Below, piece after piece: positions 20,269-32,356 of a stretch of 64,000 nucleotides of DNA; the first letter of the stretch is position 1, and every line of letters starts with the position of its first letter. Origin of the DNA: Diploptera punctata (taxonomy: Eukaryota; Arthropoda; Insecta; Blattodea; Blaberidae); assembly GCA_030220185.1 (NCBI GenBank), contig JASPKZ010007555.1:1002501-1066500 (forward strand). Direction: 5' to 3'. The translations under genes were made by a program, and so were the position numbers. Below the pieces are notes generated by a model that was not told where the DNA came from, did not search any database, and saw only the letters and a list, made by a program, of their open reading frames with translations.

Positions 20269-20583
20269 ACCAACAAATTATTTAGTTGTATTTGGTTGGT
20301 AAACCGTAACCGTACAAATTTGGTCGGTAGAATCGGAGGTGATATATAACGGAGGGTGATTCCTATATCAAAATGGCGTGTGAAAGACTGGACATGTTTA
20401 ACATTTGAACGTGAATATGGTTTTAATTATTATTTTGAAGACCAATTGAATTCAAAATAGTCTAGTTGTTTAGAAGAACTCTGTGAATAGTTTGAAAATT
20501 ACGACTACAGTGATATCGCAGACTTTCGAAGATACCAGGCCTATGTACCTGATAGGCTACTTTACATTTGGATCATCGGAGAG
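20269..20583. other. Unclassified non-repeat sequence
   Basis: No reading frame or recognised repeat. It ends at a GAGAGGTAAGTTT word that looks like a splice donor, but I see no exon upstream that would justify a gene call. Confidence 0.4.
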
Positions 20584-21237
20584 GTAAGTTTATTTCATTA
20601 TTGAAACTGACTTAATTGATGTATAAGACCAGTACTTTACACAATGAATTACTAATTTTATTCACTCATGCTTATATATTTAAAACCAGGTTAGTATCGG
20701 TACAAAATAATGTGAGTTTATGTTTATTACTTATTGACTATTTTTAACAATATATTTAATTACTAATTACAGACATATATTTTAGAAGGTATTTGGGTTT
20801 TATTTGGTATTCATAATACTTTGAGTTCTTAAATACAGTAGGCCTATTTTTGTTAAAATTGATAGCAAGTTGTACCGAAATCACTTTTTGTGTACGTAAC
20901 GACTACGTAACAACTACGTCATCGTGTCTTCCTTCAGCAGTGATGTTATAGAACAGTGCCAAATGCCTGTCTTCGTTGTCCTCTCTCTTATGTACCTCCC
21001 CTCCTTTCCTTTTGCGATGCGTGTGACTGCGCAAATTCCCCTCGTTATCAATAGCCACAAATAAGCTGTGCAAGCAAGTATCAAAGTCATCATTATCTAT
21101 GGAATCGTCGAGGTCAGTTCGACTCTAGTTCGAGGGAGCTGTTTGGTTTCATCAGTCCCATAAGCCAGGGTAGGGCAACCGGACTGTGAACCCTAGCCTC
21201 GGCTGGAATGGATTGTGTGCGTGTATGTATGTTTGAA

Positions 21238-21292
<55 letters not shown>

Positions 21293-22108
21293 GTCTTTAG
21301 CATTATTGATGACCGAGTTTGTTAATTTATTCATATCTTTTTCTTTCAATTTATATGACGGTCAAGAAGATGAAATGTTTTGTTAAATTATTTGTATTAT
21401 CTGACACATGATTCTCATTAAAAGTCACCTTTTTTAGTTAACGTATGTTTACTAATTGTATAGCTAATCATGTTTCATATTGATTTATATTCTAAAGCTT
21501 TCTCAAGCCAAGTTAATCCCCTTTTTCCTTCTAGCTTCCACGATTATAATACTGTTTAGTATTCAGTACTATATGTTAAGTAATTTACAAAGGAAAGGTG
21601 GATTAATCTTCGCCTTCTGTGGGCACGGGCAAAGCAATGTTGAGATAGTCACTCAAAATTTTCAAACTGAATGTTATAAAAAGGTAGGATCGCGGCGCAA
21701 AGTAATTAAAATATGGTATGAATATTGTCCTATTATATAAAACAAGTAAGGCCTAAATACAAGTAAGTTTAATTCGTTATTGAAAATTACTTTATTCATG
21801 TATAATACCAGTACTTTACACGATGAAGTACTGTTTTTATTCACTCATGAATACATATTTAAAACCAAGTTAGTATCGTTACAAAATAATTTGAGGTTAT
21901 GTTTATTATTTATAGGCTATTTTTGAAGTATATATTTAATTACCAATTACAGAAATATATTTTATAAAATATTCGGTTTTATTTCACATACTTAATATTT
22001 TGGGATATTAAATACAGTAGGCCTATTTTTGTTAAAATTGTTAGCAAGTACCGTAATTAAAATCTAGTATGTATATACCGGTACCTATTATATAAAACAA
22101 GTAATACG
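20584..22108 (+). repeat. Direct repeats of 287 bp (20584 and 21763) plus a 351-bp overlap repeat
   Basis: 20584-20870 and 21763-22049 align over 287 bp, sharing GTAAGTTT, CCAGTACTTTACAC and ATACAGTAGGCCTATTTTTG. In addition the word GTAATTAAAAT...CCTATTATATAAAACAAGTA occurs at 21702 and again at 22053, 351 bp apart. The right part is therefore a tandem duplication and the left copy a more distant member. Between them lies an (ATT)n microsatellite. No coding content is seen. Confidence 0.8.
21238..21292. repeat. (ATT)n microsatellite
   Basis: About 18 perfect ATT repeats. The poly-asparagine frame on the minus strand is an artefact. Confidence 0.97.
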
Positions 22109-24146
22109 ATCCTAGGTGTTAATCTTGAATGCCATGTAGATAATCAGTAGTATATCTTACATCCAAGAAAATTCTCCTGTTATTTAACGTTAGAGCAGTG
22201 GGGGATTTTACTAAAATTGTATAACAGCCTAACATATATTATCATTAATTGCAAGATCAAGTATTTCTCTCAAAACATGTTCCAGAACAGAACAGTCATT
22301 AAATGTAATGCAGCAGTTTCTCTATTATTTTATTTTATTATTCTAATTTTGTAATACTACTTTTCTTTAAATAATTATGTTTTGACGAGTCTCTCACCTG
22401 TAGCACTAAAAATAATTCATGAAGTAATTGCAGATCAATGATAACATTGATATGATATCAGCACATGAAAATCTATGACACACAGAAGTTACAAATTGTA
22501 AGAAATGCAAGTTACTAAGCATACAGTAATCCTTATGTATTATACACCAGTGGTATATTATGTTGATTGTGAAATATATAATCTTAATTATTGGTAAAAT
22601 AACTTCAGCTAGTTATGAATAATTAACTTGTACTGCTATATGCATGTATTATGTTAGTTTTTGATCTGTAAAATACAATAAGTTTATATTACATATTGCT
22701 TTTTTTTTTTAAAAAAAATCAACTGCTCCTGGCTTTGGACAATGATTAGATGAGTGTTGTTCATTATTCAGGGGTCAGGAGATCAACAGTCCTAAGATTA
22801 TCCACCGAGTCAATTGTACCATTGCATTTGCTCGACTTCAAGCTACATCCCTAAAGACTGGAAGTTCAATGGATTACATAAACAAAGAATAAAGATCTGG
22901 TGATGGTGTTGCAGAATAGTTCAATAAACTTGAAAAACTATTTCTCTTTAAATGTGAAGGCTATTTGTAAATCAAGTATGAAATTTTGTGACATCGTTGC
23001 TAGGTGGCCTGGAAGCAGCAATGACAGCAATATATTTAATAACTGAGTAATTATGAAGAACAATTTATGGCAAATTATAACATTTGCAACTATTAACAGT
23101 CTAACAGTTATAAATATTTACACACATCAGTCTTAAACTTACAAAAGCTTAAAAAATAACTCACCCTAGCTTACATTTCTCATTTTGTAAAGCGTAACGT
23201 TGTTAGTTAGGTCATATAACTTTGTCTATAAATTATTTTTTTCATAACTGGGTTTGGAGAGATAGATTTCAAGATGATACATATGTTGATATGGATGTCC
23301 ATGTTAATGTATTTCTGTCTTCTTTGTACATACTTGCAAACATGTACAATGAATCTTAAAACAGAATGTTGAAGATTACTGAGAAGCTCTCCAGTTCTAG
23401 GAAGTGGTGTAGGAATTAATTTAAAACTGATTAATGAATTTCATATCATGGGGCTACTGATGTTTTACACAATATTTTAAGATATGCAGGTGAGCAAGTA
23501 CTTCAGAATGCCCTTAATCTCAATTTAGTTGCATTATTTGAGAATGAGAAAATATAATATTAACCGAGACAACAATGTTGTAAAGTGAAGTCTCGTCAAA
23601 TCTCACTGTAGAGTAAATTGTTAATTGTATTTTTGTTCCATAATATTTTAATCAGTGATGATACTGTAATAATTTAAACATATTTTATGTTTTTATGTGA
23701 TATATTTTCTTAATTAGCTTGGTAGTCATAACATGTAACTAATATAAACTATTCAAAGTAATGGTCAGTAACTTTAAAATGTGCAGTAAAATTTTAAATA
23801 TTTTACTAGGACTGATTGTCTGCCTCAATATGAATAATTAGTGAATATTTGAGAGATGCTATAAAATGTTACACAGTATGAAAGTATAAAATGAGCAAAT
23901 TATAAACATGTTCTTCAGTCTTATTGTTTTGCAGTTTGTTATATCTGATAGAAACAATAAGATATTTGAAGCAATAAATAATAGAGTTTATTTACATGAA
24001 TTATTGTATAATTTTGAAAAATATTAAATAAAATATAATTTCAAAATAATTACTTCTATGTGTTACCCACTAGTGTTTTCAAGTCATTTTCAAACATATT
24101 CCTGTATTTAATGTTTTATTTTAGGAAGTAATATTTTGAGGTTCTT
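22109..24146. other. AT-rich stretch without recognised features
   Basis: No frame of note on either strand, no microsatellite longer than about 12 bp and no match to the families repeated elsewhere in the window. It could be intron or intergenic DNA captured with block one. Confidence 0.6.
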
Positions 24147-24366
24147 TTAATTAAATTATTTGGAGTCTGTTCATCTTACCTCAATATTAATGTTGATTTG
24201 TTCCTGAACATGTTTCGATTATATCATATCAAATTAATGTTGATTTGTTCTTGAACATATTTCGATTATATCATATCAATGATTAAGATATAATCGAAAC
24301 ATGTTCAAGAACAAATCAACATTAACATTGAGGTAAGATGAACAGACTCCAAATAATTTAATTAAT
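24147..24366. repeat. Long hairpin (about 82-bp inverted repeat) with an extra half arm
   Basis: The left arm (24147-24230, TTAATTAAATTATTTGGAGTC onward) is nearly perfectly complementary to the right arm (24285-24366). Between them lies a second direct copy of the inner half of the left arm (24231-24276). The transcript could fold in two registers. No target duplication is obvious. Confidence 0.9.
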
Positions 24367-25469
24367 ATTCCTGTATGTTACGTTGGAGGCTATAGGGAAA
24401 AAAATAAATAAGTCAGTAAATGTGATAAAAAATCGGTTAAGGGCACATTCATATAGCTTGAGCAGTGAATTTTATATGGGCTAAATTACGGAGCAAAAGT
24501 AAGGCTAGTCACTGAGATATTTGATAGTGAAAAAAGAAGGTAAGTCTATAGTGAACAGGGGAAAAGGAAGGCAAGACAATATAATAAAACTGTTGCAGTG
24601 CAGGTGTAGAGTAATAGAACTGGATTTTGGCTCAACTGCTCTTCTACTAGCGCTTGATTTTTCATTTATATTGTTGTTGTGAACTATAACTCTTCTTATG
24701 TATTTACTAACATTACTTAATATTTTAAACTTTTTTAAACAATTTTTGTAACGTTATTAAACAATTTTGAAGTATTTATTTAAATATGCAAATCACAATA
24801 TTATGACACTGTTTGACAATATGTTATGCTAACTGCTATTTTCTCCACAGAGTATATTACTTAATCTATGATTTTTCTATCGCTGTTTTGGGTTATTGCT
24901 AGTTGGATCAGTGTTAGGAAGTGATAAGTAAGTGTACACCCATTTTTAATAAACGTTTGGTAATTTCAATATTATTAATATATTTTTTTAACATAGATTT
25001 GGGAATTTATTGCAAATATTGGTCATTTAAATTTCATAGCGACGGATAGTAATCGAGAATAATAATCGATATGTGGTTCGATTGTGGGTTATCGCTGGCT
25101 CTATAAACTCTGGCGCATGAACACTGTTCTAGTTTAAGTGCAGTTTTTCCCTGGATTTATTCAATATTGTGTCTGATTTGAGAGGAAAATTATATGTACA
25201 TTGTTTTTTCATTGTAGTACTTCATATGTTGTTTTACTAATAATATTGTGCGAGAAAAGTGAAAACTGGAATCACATACATTCAAAGTGAATGAGTGTGA
25301 TCAAGAACAGTGTATCTCATGAAAGCTGTAGGAAGAGGAAGAGTTTTTGGTAGGATGAAAGACACTAACAAAAAATTGAGAGCTCAGACCCATGAAACAG
25401 GAGACATATTTATGTAAATCAGCAACAATTAATCAACAAATTAAACATTTACAGTGTTAGAGGCACAAT

Positions 25470-25471
<2 letters not shown>
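24367..25471. other. Unclassified AT-rich sequence
   Basis: No convincing frame or repeat on either strand. It ends at a TA/TATG microsatellite. Confidence 0.55.
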
Positions 25472-25521
<50 letters not shown>

Positions 25522-25523
25522 GT
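25472..25523. repeat. (TA)n(TATG)n microsatellite
   Basis: TA run passing into TATG repeats. Confidence 0.95.
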
Positions 25524-25739
25524 TTGATCTAATTACATCCCACAATATTAAACAGAGGAGGCCAAAATTAAATGAAGATGATGCTCTCCTTCATAGTAAA
25601 CATTTCAAATAAAAGGGAAGAATTACAGACGAAAATGAAGCAAATGAAATAAAGACATATCTCAAAACGTTTTCAGGTTTGTAAATGCCATTTCAAAAAA
25701 GATAATTGAAAATATCCAATAATTTATAAATATTAATGT

Positions 25740-26360
25740 AAAGATAGGCAAGGATATGTGAGGCAAACATACCAACAGGCAGAACATATTATCGAAAGCC
25801 GGTTATGGAACTCACATCATTTAAAGCTTCTGAAAGCCATTATAGCATAAAGAAAACAGAAGTTGTATTTACCTGGGGAACTGTGCATTTTAACAATGTA
25901 TAAAGACAATTATTCTGAAAACTTTATATCTTCTGAAACGTATTAAACCATTTTCATAACACAGTTCAACATTTCCTTCGGATACCCCAGACACGATTCG
26001 TATAGTATCTGTGATGAATTTACTGCTAACAAGAAGTCGCTCCTGTTCAGATAAGTACCACTGCAAATGAAGAGATGAAGTAATGTATCTTGAAACTGAA
26101 AATAAGATCCACATAGCAAGTACTGAGATTATTTATAATGGCCAGAGGGAAGAATGGAAGAGAAGTACTAAATTTATTTCCATGGATTTTCAGGAAAATC
26201 TCCCCTGTCCAAACATTTTATATTACAAGCAACAATTTTGCTACTTTTCTTTCAACATTCACAAGTTGTCTGATAACAGGGCCATTTTCGGTATTTATTC
26301 TGAAACTCATGGTAGAAAAGGAGCCAATAAGGTAATTTCCAGTCGTGTGTATTGAATATT
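25740..26360 (+). pseudogene. Transposase-like pseudogene, unclassified insect family
   Basis: Several frames together give an order I recognise from a common insect transposase-like family. First comes VRQTYQQAEHIIESRLW-like sequence, then LYLPGELCILTMYKDYSENF, then FNISFGYPRHDSYSICDEF. Next is MDFQENLPCPNILYYKQQF, then CYFSFNIHKL and IFGIYSETHGRKGANKVIS (26170-26340). These correspond to the 'YLP.EL...MY', 'FN.SF..P..D.C..CD' and 'DFQKNLP...YYKRQL' patterns of that family. Stops and shifts between the pieces show it is dead. I cannot name the superfamily or its ends. Confidence 0.5.
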
Positions 26361-26514
26361 TTTTTAGGGTAAGCAATTTGGGAGTAAATGCCAGAAACTT
26401 TTTTTTACTGAAATATCGTATTTTCCGTTTCGAAAGTCATGGAGAGGAAATACGTTTGTTTTGGATTTTGACACTTACTCCCTTTTTCAATTTAATTCCG
26501 TCTAAAAGTTTAAT

Positions 26515-26520
<6 letters not shown>

Positions 26521-26555
<35 letters not shown>
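26521..26555. repeat. (TA)n microsatellite
   Basis: Perfect TA run. Confidence 0.95.
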
Positions 26556-26556
<1 letters not shown>

Positions 26557-26796
26557 CATAGCTGTATTTTAGTGAATAAAATTGAATTATCGAAAAACAG
26601 AATTTACTTGTCGAAATTTTTCACATTCAGATGTTCTAAAAATAATAATCAGTCTAAATTACTGAATCTATAATTTATTTGACCCAGTAGAGTGTTAAAA
26701 ATTTGTACTTTGTTTTGGTGTCAAAAGTTTCACCTGAATTTCGTTTTTTTTTTTTTTTTCAAATCATTCCCGTTTGTTTTTTAGGATTTTTTAAAA

Positions 26797-27975
26797 TTAT
26801 TTTAATCTATTTATGCAATAATCAATATCTTGAAACTTTGCTTGCAGTATATCAAATATACTGCCAGTTACAAGGAAAATATTAACAGACGTATTCAATA
26901 TAAAATTGAAATCAAATCTTGCAGTGTGATCAAAACTCCATGTACAGCAATATAGGCTTCCTGATCCCAATATTCTCGTTCTGGATTCGTAATTTTTTCC
27001 AAAGACAGAAATTAGCACATCCCGATACTCATATACTGTTCCAACCAAACGAGATCGGTAATTTTACCGCGTTGAAGACACTCTTGCCAACCGTTTCTTC
27101 ATTTCTTCATCAAAACCCCTGTTCTTTTGGTTGACTTTGAAAAGAATGCAGCTAGTTCATTCAAAGTAAGGAACAATGCATTTCTGAATGATGGTTACGG
27201 ATTAGAATAATACTAAATAAACGAAAATTGCTTTTGGAAAAGTGTTTTTCACTTTCGATTGCAGTCCATTCAACTGACTTGCCATGACAGATGATGCTCC
27301 ATCTTAACTTTGTGCAATAAGTTCCTCTTCACATCCGAAATCATGAATCAGTTGAACCACTATCTTGTATAATGCCTCGACTGTTCTATTATCAGAAACG
27401 TTAATGGATCCTAAAAATCGGTCATGTACGTGGCCACCGTCGATGACGTACCGAAACACAGGAGACAGCTGAGAGAAATTACTTATGTTTGTTGCCTCAT
27501 CTAGAACAATGCAAAAAAAATTTGATTCATTGAGCTCCCTCTTTGATCTGTCCATTAATACGTTAGGTATGGAGGGATTAGATCATTCTGAATTAAATTT
27601 GACATTCCTGTAAATGTCGTAGAAAGTTCTAAATGGTGATTTAGTTTCTCGTCATATTCACCGAGTAATTTCACGAGTTCAACGTAATTGTATTTATTGA
27701 TAGAGTTGCGTAATATCTCTACTCTGACAAAAAAAAAAAAGAAAGAAAGAAAGAAAAAGAACTACATCGATGAAGCGTTTTGCTATGACTATTTTATCTT
27801 ACAAGATTGAGTTGCAAATCCTGATTTTATTCTGATTGTCCAACATATGTTCAATTCTCGACCTACCGAAGATTTTTCATTTATAATGGAGATCAAATGA
27901 TTTTTAGATAGACTATGCTTTTTAATGGCTTTATGTATGTTTCCCATTTCGCAATAACCCGCAGCGTTCTATAGA
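26797..27975 (-). pseudogene. hAT-like transposase pseudogene (DUF4371 / ZMYM1-like)
   Basis: On the minus strand, from 27975 downward: KAIKKHSLSKNHLISIINEK, then NYVELVKLLGEYDEKLNHHL. Next is the clearest part (27304-27555): FFCIVLDEATNISNFSQLSP and FRYVIDGGHVHDRFLG. It then reads EELIAQS plus a broken DGASSVM stretch, then VGTVYEYRDVLISVFGKNYE and FILNTSVNIFLVTGSIFDI (26797-27048). This order matches DUF4371-containing hAT-type proteins, where DE(A/T)T-NIS and the DGAS segment belong to the RNase-H-like catalytic fold. Stops and frameshifts throughout show decay. Ends and the expected 8-bp duplication were not found. It lies downstream of, and in opposite orientation to, the pseudogene at 25740-26360. 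Confidence 0.75.
27728..27758. repeat. Poly-purine tract (A-rich, GAAA repeats)
   Basis: A run passing into GAAA repeats, inside the hAT-like pseudogene. Confidence 0.85.
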
Positions 27976-29771
27976 GATATTTCGTTATTATACAGGCAAC
28001 AGTACGGTTTTGTGCACGAGGACATCCTTTTAATCACTCGTTGCTATTGTAAATTTGCGACTTGAAACGCCTTACACCTTAGTTGTGATATTTATTTCAG
28101 GAGTAAGTCTACCACTTTGTATTACTCGTTCCTCATCTTCGAACGCGCTGCAGGCAAAGTTACTTTTAGGATAGCACATATTACAGAGTCACATGCGCTT
28201 TTGCCCACTGTCTTGCCCCGCCTGATTGTGAGCTTCCACATTTTTAACAATGCTATACGCAAGAAGCTGAAGTGTTTACCTTCCAGCCATAACGCATATG
28301 TACATTCCATTATTAAAATGTTGTTAATATATTTTACCATAATAATATTATCTTAACATATTAATACTTCAATATAGACACGACAATTACTATTGAGAAA
28401 TGTAGGACCACAAGATTAATTAAAAATGTAATAATTATGATTTAAAATAAGTTTCCAGTACTGGTCAAGTCCCGCACATTTGAAATTGCAGGACTACAGA
28501 TAACTCAACGAAAACTTACGACGACACACGATCACATCCGAGCAACTTCTAAGCTTATCGTGTAGAGCAAGAGTGGTTTATAGCTGGGGAGCTGGATGGA
28601 ACAAATCGAATACTCAAATAATGACCAGGTCACTAATATTATTTTTAAATTGCATTGGAATTTTATGTTAGTCAATAGTGATTATTTCTGTGACGTTTCT
28701 AACTATTTTTATTTTTTAGTCCTGGGTAAGCAATGCTTACCTTGCGTCTATTGAATACACGCCACTGGCAATTTCATTTCTTAATCAGTATTTTACAAAT
28801 ATCCTTAACCCAAAAATCCAGTATTTAAATATATTCTGTGACTCTGCAGGAGGGCAAATAAAACTTATAAGCTCTTTAGATATTTACACTACATTGTTCA
28901 TGAGAATACACGTTTGCAGTCAGTTTCTTGTCACATTCCCAATAAGTGGACCTACATACCTAGAATGTGACAAGGATATGGGTCTGATAAAGTCAAAAAA
29001 AAAAAAAAATAGTGAAATCCCTTAAAACTGGGTTGGAGTGTTCCAAAGTGCAACAATGAAAATAATGAATATATGTAAGACAAAAAGAAAACTCTCACTG
29101 TTCTTATAAATGGCTAAATGGTCAAAGAACAACCAAAAAAACTGAGCTTCCCAAGATCTACTCCAAGATTTTACAAATTAAACTAATCTGTTCCATCACA
29201 ATTTCATCCGCAGATTATGATTACACCAGAATAATCATGAAGCACAAGAGTTTGTAATCTAGCAATTCTATATATTGAGAGGGAGAAATGTTGGAATTTA
29301 TTTGAAGGACCTATCAACAGATTTGTTGCTTGATGGCTCCAAATCGCCTTATATGTAACTTATGCTTGCATTATTATTATTTTTTATGTTAATAAATAAT
29401 TCTTCCAAGAATGAGAGTTGATAGCAGCAACGTTGTCAGGAGATGGATTAGATACTTTGTAAACCTGTAATACCTGGTCCCAACCAAAATAATTACTCTT
29501 CTTATACCATTAAAATGGCTTGTTCCATGAAAACGTTTACATAACCCAAATGTACTAAAACATTCCAACAACAATAATGATTATGATAATGATAATAACA
29601 CACTATCATATTATATTAATGTAAAACAGTGTTTTTAAATCAATCATTAGGTTAATTTAAAAACAGGCCTAATCAAGAAAAAACAATTTTCACCGTTCCG
29701 CATGTTTTATGGGTCATTCCATATTTCCTATAGTTTCAACGTTTCTATATTAATTCTATTATAGTCTTTAA
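27976..29771. other. Unclassified sequence
   Basis: A few short frames (for example minus strand 28122-28340) could be a distant 5' part of the hAT-like element, but I cannot align them to anything I know. A poly-A tract lies at 28997-29010. Nothing else is supported. Confidence 0.45.
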
Positions 29772-30126
29772 GTCCACCGCTGTGGTCTCGAGATAGCGTG
29801 CTGCCTTGTCACGCAGCGGGCCCGGGTTCGATTCCCGGTCGGGGCAGTTTTTCTGGGTGAGGTTTTTATCGGGTTTTTTCCTCACCTGTAAGACAAATGT
29901 CAGGAAAACTTTAAGGCCCAAACGGTCCCCGAAATCATATGGCCATCATCCTTATCATTATCATCCTTACCATATCATCATCATCATCATCATCCTTCAC
30001 AGGTGTGGAAAGCAACGGGAAGCTACCACACCTACACAATTCCCTAGTAAAGCTGCAAACATAGCATGAAAATGCTATGATTGCAGTGAAGGACCTGCCT
30101 TCGGGCAGAATTACTATGGATGGATA
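29772..30126 (+). mobile_element. SINE-A copy 2
   Basis: Same layout as copy 1: GTGGTCTCGAGATAGCGTG, GGGTTCGATTCCCGG, CTCACCTGTAAGAC, a (CAT)n region, GGAAAGCAACGGGAAGC and the ATTACTATGGATGGATAG end. It lies in non-array sequence with no TA tract around it, unlike copies 1, 3 and 4. Confidence 0.9.
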
Positions 30127-30459
30127 GTTTTTAAAATCTTCCGTTAGGCATGTTCTTTATATCTGGCACTATGTACGACGTGTTTGTCTCGGTTCAATGT
30201 GTTTATTTTGGTCTCTATGGTAACGCGATAAGTAACAACCAATAGCATTTATGTTTCCTCCTTCAAAATTGTTCTGATTGAACAGAGGTATGAGAAATAT
30301 ACGATTCAAAATCATTTTCGTGGTAAACCACCAATTTGTTTACGTCGGTCATATATGGCGTAGTGAAACGCAAACACACTTAGTTATTTTTCACCCGGTT
30401 ATATAATTCTTCGTAAGGGTGAAATTTTACCTATATTGGTGAAACCGGCCCTTACTTGA
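30127..30459. other. Unclassified sequence between SINE-A and LINE
   Basis: No frame or known repeat. The right end (AAACCGGCCC) joins the LINE abruptly. Confidence 0.4.
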
Positions 30460-30465
30460 TGAGCA

Positions 30466-31660
30466 TCAGTCCAATTTTAGAACAGGACATCATACTAGTA
30501 CTGCACTACTTGACATTGTAGAGGACATAAGAGACTCAATGGACAAAAGCAAACTCACCGCAATAGTCCTACTCGACTACAGCAAAGCCTTTGACACAGT
30601 AGATATAGACTTAATGCTAGCGAGACTAAAGACACTACATCTGTCGGAAAACTGCCTTGATTGGTTTAGATCTTACCTCACTAATCGTCAGCAATCAGTT
30701 TCTGTTAATAATCACATTTTTTCCTGGCGCTTGGTGAGGAAAGGTTTACCTCAAGGCGGCGTCCTCGCTCCCCTTCTCTTCTCAATTTATATTAATGACG
30801 TTACCAAGAAACTACAACACTGCAAGCATCATCTTTACGCCGACGACTTACAGATTTACACAGACATTAGAGCAGACGAAATTAATGAATATATTGATAA
30901 AGTAAACACTGACCTGAGACAAATATATTTATGGTCCAGAGAATATGGGTTAAAACTAAATGTAAACAAAACACAAGCAATAATTATCGAACATCCAAGA
31001 CTATTACACTCCATGAACAATGGCAATATGCCGGCTGTCATATTAGATAACAAACAAATTCCTTATACCGAGGTCGTTAAAAACTTGGGACTTTACTTAG
31101 ATTGTAATTTAAATTGGCATGCCCAAGTAAAACAAACATCTAAAAAGATCTTCTGCATAATGCATTCCCTAAAGCGTCTCAAAAATTTTCTTCCTAAAGC
31201 TTTTAAAGAATTTTAATTCAAACCCTAGTGATGCCATATTTTTACTATTGTGACGTTCTACTAATTGACATAGGTGACGGCTTGTTGGACAAACTACAGC
31301 GTGTCCATAATATGTGTGTTAGATTCATATTTAATGTTTGAAAATACGATCACATTTGTCCATTATTCCACGAATTGTCAAGGCTACATCTGAAAGAGAG
31401 AAGAAAATCGCAGTCTAATTCTCTTATTTAAGATCCTACATACATCGATTCGCATTTATTTATCATCTCGTTTCCAGTATCTATCCTTAAAACATAACTT
31501 AAACACAAATTCACAACATAGTCTCTTGCTTAATATACCGCAACATAGGACATGACATCACTCCATGTCATATACCATCTTCACTTCTCGCAACTGGAAT
31601 TCCCTACCACAAGAAGTAAGGGGCTGCCCGACATTGACATCTTTTAAAACAAATCTAAAT
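30466..31660 (+). pseudogene. LINE reverse transcriptase (partial)
   Basis: The enzyme would copy LINE RNA into DNA at a nicked target. The open part (30466-31216) covers RT fingers and palm: FRTGHHTSTALLDI, then LLDYSKAFDTVD (first Asp), then GLPQGGVLAPLLFSIYIND. HHLYADDLQIY follows, with the YADD catalytic Asp pair, then LKLNVNKTQAIII and KNLGLYLDCNLNW. A frameshift near 31210 (lysine-rich KAFKEF end) breaks the frame. Homology continues as a thumb/C-terminal region with several stops to about 31650. Endonuclease and ORF1 are missing. The catalytic residues are intact within the fragment. Clade (jockey or CR1-like) is by eye. Confidence 0.85.
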
Positions 31661-31664
31661 TTAT

Positions 31665-31968
31665 CATCATCGTCATCATCCAGGGATTAAGCCTGTTTAA
31701 TTTAAGCTAGAATAGTTAAAATTGTTCACACCATCTTCTGTGTGGGCGACCAACATTTCTCCTTCCGTGCGGTTTATAATTTAACAATAATTTTGGAAAT
31801 CTTCCTTCTGGCATTCTATCAATGTGTTCTTTCCAGTCGTTCCTATATTTAATTATTCGGTCTGTAAGTTTGAAAATATTTAGTTCCTTTCTTTTATCTT
31901 CATTTCTTTTCTTAACCAGCAGAGTATATCCTGATATATTCCTTAAAAATCGCATCTCAGCTGCTTCC
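31665..31968 (-). mobile_element. LINE 3'-end insertion inside another LINE, 13-bp target duplication
   Basis: Flanked by AATCTAAATTTAT at 31652-31664 and 31969-31981. On the minus strand it encodes the last part of an ORF2 (AAEMRFLRNISGYTLLVKKR, RIIKYRNDWKEHIDRM, KPHGRRNVGRPHRRW). It then has a 3' UTR and a GAT/GAC-repeat tail (plus-strand TCATCATCGTCATCATC). The protein end matches the family at 44400-45384. Severely 5'-truncated (304 bp). Confidence 0.92.
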
Positions 31969-32022
31969 AATCTAAATTTATATTTGCTCTAACGCCCACT
32001 TCATTATTACCCAGTGTAAGGT

Positions 32023-32047
32023 ATATATATATATATATATATATATA
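32023..32047. repeat. (TA)n microsatellite within LINE 3' region
   Basis: The same run occurs at the equivalent place of the minus-strand copy (about 50479-50496), so it predates both insertions. Confidence 0.9.
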
Positions 32048-32356
32048 ATTTGTGTTTCTCGTATAATTTATCATATTTATATTATTATATTATAATAATA
32101 ATTATTATTATATTATTATTATCATTATTATATTGTTATTATTATTGTAAGTATTATTAATGTTATTATCGTATAAAATGTTGTTTGTACATGAAATTTA
32201 CATTGCTACATTTAATACATCTTTAACTGTTTATGATTAATATAGCGTATATCTATATTTGTCAAATATTTATTTGTATTTCTGCTGGCTAAGTGGAAGA
32301 GAAGGCCTTATGGCTTTAACTCTGCCAGAATAAATAAAATATTATTATTATTATTA

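Larger units (their letters stand above)
30460..32356 (+). mobile_element. Jockey/CR1-like LINE, 5'-truncated, with 3' end and (ATT)n tail
   Basis: Starts within the RT domain and ends with GGCCTTATGGC...AACTCTGCCAG, AATAAA and an ATT tail at 32340-32356. It is interrupted at 31652-31981 by a second LINE tail. The 3' part contains a TA tract at 32023-32047. The minus-strand copy at 50164-50559 has the same TA tract at the matching position. A third, internal fragment lies at 217-418. Confidence 0.85.

Noticed and set aside
20560..20590. Host-gene exon with splice donor GAGAGGTAAGT
   Set aside because: No open frame leads to it and the same GTAAGTTT word begins the second direct repeat, so it belongs to the repeat.
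20584..22049. Paired LTRs of a retrotransposon
   Set aside because: The 287-bp copies lack TG...CA ends and target duplications, are only 1.2 kb apart, are strongly diverged, and there is no coding sequence between them.
25890..28340. Intact host gene of the zinc finger MYM-type 1 (ZMYM1) family
   Set aside because: The similarity is to the hAT-derived DUF4371 part, but stops and frameshifts separate every piece, as expected for a dead transposon.
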